Assembly (NCBI GenBank): GCA_902790885.1
Contig: CADATR010000004.1
Location: 1 to 26,262 of the forward strand
Source of the DNA: an uncultured Eubacteriales bacterium
Lineage (GTDB): Bacteria; Bacillota_A; Clostridia; Peptostreptococcales; Anaerovoracaceae
DNA: 26,262 nucleotides
Direction of reading: 5' to 3'
Of the stretch, positions 22,766 through 26,262 are shown piece by piece; the stretch's first letter is position 1, and every line of letters begins with the position of its first letter. Both the position numbers and the translations under genes were made by a program. The notes under the pieces are model-generated. The model did no database searches and was not told the origin of the DNA. It saw only the letters and a list, made by a program, of their open reading frames with translations.

Positions 22766-24204
22766 ACGAGCTCTCCTTTGTCAGCTTTCTCCTGTTCTTC
22801 CTTGGTCATATATGTCACTGTGATGCCCATGAAGGCCATGATGAGGCAGATGATAGGCATGATGTAGTTGAATACCGCCCAAGGAGCATATACGGCCCAG
22901 CCGACTCCGAGAGTCTTGGCGATGAACAGACCGCAGGTGTTCCACGGTACCAGACACGATGTAACTGTACCCGCGGACTCAAGCGCGTTGGACAGGCTCT
23001 TAGGATGGATGCCTCTCTCCCTGTAGGCAGGCGCGTACATACGGCCCGGAACAAGGATGGATATGTACTGCTCAGGCATTACTACATTGGAGAGAACGCA
23101 GGTCGCCTCTGTAGCCGCCACCATTCCGGCTCCGCTTTTGATCCTGCTCGATACGGCGTTGATGATGACTGCCAGCTGTCCGGAGCCTTCCATTATACCT
23201 CCGAACATCATGGCGATCATCGTCATGAGTATGGAGCTCGACATGTTCATGAGACCGCCCGTCGAGAGAAGGTCGTTCAGCGATTCGATGTCGCTCACCA
23301 TCATGAATCCGTTGAGTGAAACATCAAGAATGCTTCCGAGGCTGACTCCCGTCTGAGAGAAAGGAGCCATTACTGCCGCTGTGAGGAATCCGAGTGTGAT
23401 TCCCGGTATGGCCGGCACCTTGAGTGCGATCGACAGTATAACAACGATCGGAGGCAGCAGCAGTATAGGGCTGACCCTGAACGAGTCACTGATCCCATCC
23501 ATGATTATAGTCGCCTGCGATGTGTCGACATTGCCTCCGGTAGCATGCATGAATCCGTATACTCCGAAGAATATCAGGGAAAGTATGTATGCGACCATTG
23601 TGGACTTCAGCATGTATTTTACGTGTGTGAATACGTCAGTACCAGCCATCGCCGGTGCAAGGTTCGTGGTATCCGAGAGCGGTGAAAGCTTATCGCCGAA
23701 ATACGCTCCAGCAAGAACAGCACCCGCGGTCGGGCCGACCGGCATGCCGAGGCCCTGCCCTATACCGATAAGCGCCAGACCCATGGTTCCCATTGTGCCC
23801 CACGATGTTCCTGTGGCGAGCGATGTTATCGAGCAGATGAGCACCGCGGCTACGAGGAAGATCTTAGGGCTGAGAAGCTTGAGCCCGTAATAGATCATTG
23901 TCGGGATGGTTCCGGATATGAGCCATGTACCTATCATCATTCCGACAATAGCCAGTATCAGTATGGACTGCATGGCCTTTGAGATACCGTCCACCATCAT
24001 CTTCTCTATCTGTGACCAGTTGTACCCGAGATACATCGCCATGACAGCCGAGATTATAACTCCGATAAACATAGGTATATGCGGATCCACCTCGAAAACG
24101 ATGATGCCGACAGCCATGACGGCTATCAGTCCGCAGAATGTTATCAGAGCATGTATCAGCTTAGGCTGACGCACCTCCCTCTCTTCTACAAAAATGTTTT
24201 TCAT
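22762..24204 (-). CDS. nhaC: NhaC-family Na+/H+ antiporter
   Basis: A 480-residue secondary transporter of the NhaC family, which exchanges sodium for protons; relatives such as MleN couple this to malate and lactate. About eleven membrane helices are visible. The family pattern SLATGTSWGTMGTMG (128-142) is present, followed by GAVLAGAYFGDKLSPLSDTTNLAPA, which contains the conserved charged residues in the membrane. A polar tail ends the protein. It is first in its operon, after a 105-bp gap containing a perfect inverted repeat, and overlaps the next gene by 4 bp. Substrate preference within the family is uncertain. Confidence 0.92.
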   Translation of the reverse strand: MKNIFVEEREVRQPKLIHALITFCGLIAVMAVGIIVFEVDPHIPMFIGVIISAVMAMYLGYNWSQIEKMMVDGISKAMQSILILAIVGMMIGTWLISGTIPTMIYYGLKLLSPKIFLVAAVLICSITSLATGTSWGTMGTMGLALIGIGQGLGMPVGPTAGAVLAGAYFGDKLSPLSDTTNLAPAMAGTDVFTHVKYMLKSTMVAYILSLIFFGVYGFMHATGGNVDTSQATIIMDGISDSFRVSPILLLPPIVVILSIALKVPAIPGITLGFLTAAVMAPFSQTGVSLGSILDVSLNGFMMVSDIESLNDLLSTGGLMNMSSSILMTMIAMMFGGIMEGSGQLAVIINAVSSRIKSGAGMVAATEATCVLSNVVMPEQYISILVPGRMYAPAYRERGIHPKSLSNALESAGTVTSCLVPWNTCGLFIAKTLGVGWAVYAPWAVFNYIMPIICLIMAFMGITVTYMTKEEQEKADKGELV

Positions 24205-24246
24205 TGATTGCTCTATCCCTTTCTTTTGATTGATATAATGTCATAT

Positions 24247-24266
24247 AATACACAACGCTGTGTATT
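24247..24266. promoter_or_regulatory. Perfect 8-bp inverted repeat upstream of nhaC
   Basis: AATACACA (24247-24254) and TGTGTATT (24259-24266) flank a 4-nt spacer, about 43 bp before the nhaC ATG. A TATTAT that could serve as -10 overlaps one arm on the minus strand, 17 nt after a poor TTGCAT. The arrangement fits an operator for a dimeric repressor. No regulator gene is in the window. Confidence 0.5.
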
Positions 24267-24309
24267 TATGCAAGGTTTTGTATTAATATTAACGCCGTTT
24301 ATCTGTATT

Positions 24310-25794
24310 TTACTTGCGCGGTCCGATGAACTCCCTCAAAATGGCATTGTCAGGCACAGCGTCGGTCGACTCTATCCTGTCAAAGTATTTAATAAATGTG
24401 AGTATTCTTTTCGCCTCATCATGCTGCGGACTCGATTCCGGTATCGCTCTCAGGAGCGGCTCGGCAAAAGTCTTGAGCATGTTTGTCTCATAAACGGTGC
24501 TCGAGTTGAACACAACATCGGCCGAGGAGCTGTAAGGGAAAATGTTGACGCTCTCGCCCGCTCTCACCTTAGGCCACGCCTCAAGCGTAGCCTCAGCGTT
24601 GTATCCCCTGAACTGATTGTCTCTTACCATGCGGCGAAGCAGCCTGGCGTCTGCCGTGGACAGTCTGTTGTGCCTGTCGATGGCTATCTGGGTCAGCGGG
24701 CTAATGTATATCTTGAACTTATCCTCTCTCGGTATATTCTCGGTCAGCACGTCATTGAGACTGTGTATGCCTTCGATCACAAGCACCTGCTCGCTCTGGA
24801 GGCTCGTGATGCGCTTTCCGAACACCTTTGTGCCGTTGACAAAATCAAACTCAGGCAGATCGACCTCCTTGCCCGCGAGCAGGTCTTCCATCTGCTGATT
24901 GAAAAGCTCAAGATCGACTGCTCCCAGTCCCTCGAAGTCAGGCTTGCCGTCAGGGCCCAGAGGCGTCTCCGTCCTCTCTACGAAGTAATCGTCAGTGCCG
25001 AGATACAGCGGATCCACATCCGTGAGTCTTTTTATCTCGGAGCAGATCCTTTTGGCAGTAGTGGTCTTTCCGCTGCTCGAAGGCCCCGCGATGAGCACCA
25101 CCTTTTTATGCTCTTCAACGATCTGCTCGGCAAACTCCTCCAGCTGCCTGGACTGGAGCCACTCGCTCTGGCGGATTATCTTATCTGTGTTTCCGTTTCT
25201 GATCTCCCTGTTGATGTCAGCCAGGTAGCTGATGCCTGTATATTTACGCATGCGCCTGCATTCAGCGTACGCCTCGTACAGCTTGTCATCGTCTCTGTAT
25301 TCCGGTATGGAATGCCCGTGCAGAGCGTTCGGCAGCCTGAGAAGCAGCCCGTTGCGGTATGGCCTGAGATCGAAGAGATCGATATAGCCCGACGAAGGGA
25401 GCATGTCGCAGTACATGCAGTTTCTGTAATTGTGAAGCTCCGCTATCTCCGCGACCTCATCCTCAGGACGCCCGGCGAAAAGATCTGCTTTCTCCGGGTA
25501 TCCGAGCGACCTCCACTTCTCTGCCGCGTGCTTTGCGTTATCGCGCTCGATGACTATCTCTGTGTCATGCGCGATGATCTTCTCCATCTTGTCTCTTATC
25601 TTATGTATATCTGATGTGGTGAGCTGGGCTCCTCCGAGGTTTATATAGCTGTAATACCCCTGATTCAGGGAATTCCCGATAGTGACATCGGCGTGTTCGA
25701 AGACGCTTTTGACAGCCTTCAGATAAATAAGAACAGCTGTACTGTGGTAGGCTCTTTCGTCTGTAAAAGTCCTTATTTCAAATCCCTTGCTCAT
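24310..25794 (-). CDS. Nucleoside kinase, uridine-kinase family with ThrRS-like N-terminal part
   Basis: A 494-residue cytoplasmic enzyme, likely phosphorylating a nucleoside with ATP or GTP. Residues 1-215 resemble the second accessory domain of threonyl-tRNA synthetases (HSTAVLIYLKAVKSVF near the start). The C-terminal half is a phosphoribulokinase/uridine-kinase fold with P-loop GPSSSGKTTTAKR (237-249), YLGTDDYFVERTETP and VLVIEGIHSLND. Related proteins of about 550 residues carry an N-terminal TGS domain, which is missing here. The ATG has GGAGAG upstream. It is probably a single-gene transcript from the divergent promoter at its 5' side. Confidence 0.85.
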   Translation of the reverse strand: MSKGFEIRTFTDERAYHSTAVLIYLKAVKSVFEHADVTIGNSLNQGYYSYINLGGAQLTTSDIHKIRDKMEKIIAHDTEIVIERDNAKHAAEKWRSLGYPEKADLFAGRPEDEVAEIAELHNYRNCMYCDMLPSSGYIDLFDLRPYRNGLLLRLPNALHGHSIPEYRDDDKLYEAYAECRRMRKYTGISYLADINREIRNGNTDKIIRQSEWLQSRQLEEFAEQIVEEHKKVVLIAGPSSSGKTTTAKRICSEIKRLTDVDPLYLGTDDYFVERTETPLGPDGKPDFEGLGAVDLELFNQQMEDLLAGKEVDLPEFDFVNGTKVFGKRITSLQSEQVLVIEGIHSLNDVLTENIPREDKFKIYISPLTQIAIDRHNRLSTADARLLRRMVRDNQFRGYNAEATLEAWPKVRAGESVNIFPYSSSADVVFNSSTVYETNMLKTFAEPLLRAIPESSPQHDEAKRILTFIKYFDRIESTDAVPDNAILREFIGPRK

Positions 25795-25833
25795 CTTGTA
25801 CTCTCCTGTTTTTCTCCATAGTCCTGCGCTTGT

Positions 25834-25842
25834 ATTTTACCA
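25834..25842 (-). promoter_or_regulatory. Candidate extended -10 promoter of the nucleoside kinase gene
   Basis: On the minus strand TGGTAAAAT gives an extended -10 (hexamer 25834-25839). No good -35 lies upstream. It is about 40 nt before the kinase ATG and 9 nt from the -35 of the divergent plus-strand promoter, so the two may compete. Confidence 0.45.
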
Positions 25843-25850
25843 CTATTCAA

Positions 25851-25879
25851 TTGACTAAGAACACCCCATGCTTTAAAAT
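25851..25879 (+). promoter_or_regulatory. SigA promoter of the flavin oxidoreductase gene
   Basis: TTGACT (25851-25856, five of six bases) and TAAAAT (25874-25879, five of six) are 17 nt apart. Transcription would begin near 25886, giving a leader of about 86 nt before the ATG at 25972. The leader is AT-rich and shows no clear riboswitch fold. Confidence 0.75.
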
Positions 25880-25971
25880 GAAACTAATATTGGACATTCA
25901 GTTTTTTGATGTGCATTTGATATTGTTAACCTAATGAGGCACTTATTTTTATTCATAGGGAGGGATAATCA

Positions 25972-26262
25972 ATGAAGAAGGAATATGAACCTCTATTCAC
26001 CCCTTGGAAGATCGGCAATGTCGAGATCCCTAACAGGATCGTTCAGACATCCATGGGCGGCACATCGCTCTTCGGATGGCTCGAGCCTTGCCACTTCGAC
26101 AAGGAAGCTGCTCATCACATCCTCGGCCGTGCTCAGGATGGTGTAGGTCTGGTTCTTCCGGGCATGCAGTGCGTAAGAGACACAATGGGCAGAAGATGGC
26201 TCTATCAGAACAAGAAGATGTTCAAGGATCTCGCTGAGTGGATGCCTGAATTCCACAAGACA
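25972..26262 (+). CDS. NADH:flavin oxidoreductase, Old Yellow Enzyme family (3' end beyond window)
   Basis: The first 97 residues of a TIM-barrel flavoenzyme; the frame is open to the last base of the window. The start MKKEYEPLFTPWKIGNVEIPNRIV matches the FMN-binding opening of OYE and 2-enoate reductase proteins (LFxPxxIGxxxxxNRIV). The ATG has GGGAGGG at good spacing and is 86 nt from a SigA-type promoter. Large clostridial members (2-enoate reductase, BaiCD-like) add FAD and 4Fe-4S modules, which cannot be checked here. Its substrate is unknown. It is the only plus-strand gene in the window and is divergent from the kinase gene. Confidence 0.85.
   Translation, partial: MKKEYEPLFTPWKIGNVEIPNRIVQTSMGGTSLFGWLEPCHFDKEAAHHILGRAQDGVGLVLPGMQCVRDTMGRRWLYQNKKMFKDLAEWMPEFHKT

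Noticed and set aside
24208..25614. Plus-strand open frame of 468 codons
   Set aside because: It lies opposite the nucleoside kinase gene, which has a P-loop, a ribosome site and family motifs. The translated product has no recognisable domain. It is an antisense shadow.
1..26262. CRISPR array, insertion sequence, prophage or integrated element
   Set aside because: No spaced repeat array, transposase, integrase or terminal repeats were seen. The gene content is housekeeping. No novel defence system is visible here.

Overview
The window looks like a chromosomal segment of an anaerobic Gram-positive bacterium of the Bacillota, class Clostridia. The reasons are a SpoVD/PBP2-type transpeptidase with one PASTA domain, DivIB-type FtsQ, ZapA next to MutS2, an NhaC antiporter, a DUF4080-like B12/radical-SAM homologue and SigA-type promoters. 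Base composition looks moderate, near 50% GC. Clostridiales Family XIII / Anaerovoracaceae is a guess that would need a phylogeny. Nearly everything is on the minus strand. Only the truncated flavin oxidoreductase at the right edge is on the plus strand. No mobile element, CRISPR array or rRNA was seen.

Layout in the direction of transcription, right to left. (a) A divergent control region at 25795-25971 separates an Old Yellow Enzyme-type reductase (plus strand, cut by the window edge) from a uridine-kinase-family nucleoside kinase (24310-25794). (b) An NhaC antiporter, a small two-helix membrane protein and an SDR resembling the EF-P 5-aminopentanone reductase YmfI form a tight operon (21661-24204) that ends in a strong hairpin terminator. 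(c) The division and cell-wall (dcw) cluster runs mraZ-rsmH-ftsL // spoVD-mraY-murD-ftsW-murG-ftsQ // ftsZ (9909-21365). It opens with a promoter region carrying three AAAAGTGGGG boxes, a likely MraZ operator. It is broken after ftsL by a terminator followed by a candidate promoter, and before ftsZ by a 140-bp AT-rich gap. murE, murF, murC, murB and ftsA are all absent from it. (d) A tail of RNA, division and translation genes follows: a TrmH/SpoU methyltransferase, zapA, mutS2, a DUF523/TudS-like protein and argS (3872-9878). (e) Three translationally coupled genes (256-3805) encode a degenerate B12/radical-SAM homologue with no cluster-binding cysteines, a TPR protein and an M19 dipeptidase. 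(f) tRNA-Asn(GTT) and tRNA-Leu(TAA) follow a perfect consensus SigA promoter overlapped by a long inverted repeat.

The dcw genes supply septal peptidoglycan: MraY and MurG make lipid I and II, MurD makes a precursor, FtsW and SpoVD polymerise and cross-link, FtsQ and FtsL scaffold, FtsZ and ZapA form the ring. The most unusual observations are the radical-SAM homologue whose CX3CX2C motif has become TX3TX2S in an otherwise conserved frame, and a 20-residue motif repeated in the cytoplasmic tail of FtsQ and kept by selection despite many silent changes. Next come the MraZ-box promoter architecture and the terminator/promoter pair inside the dcw cluster.
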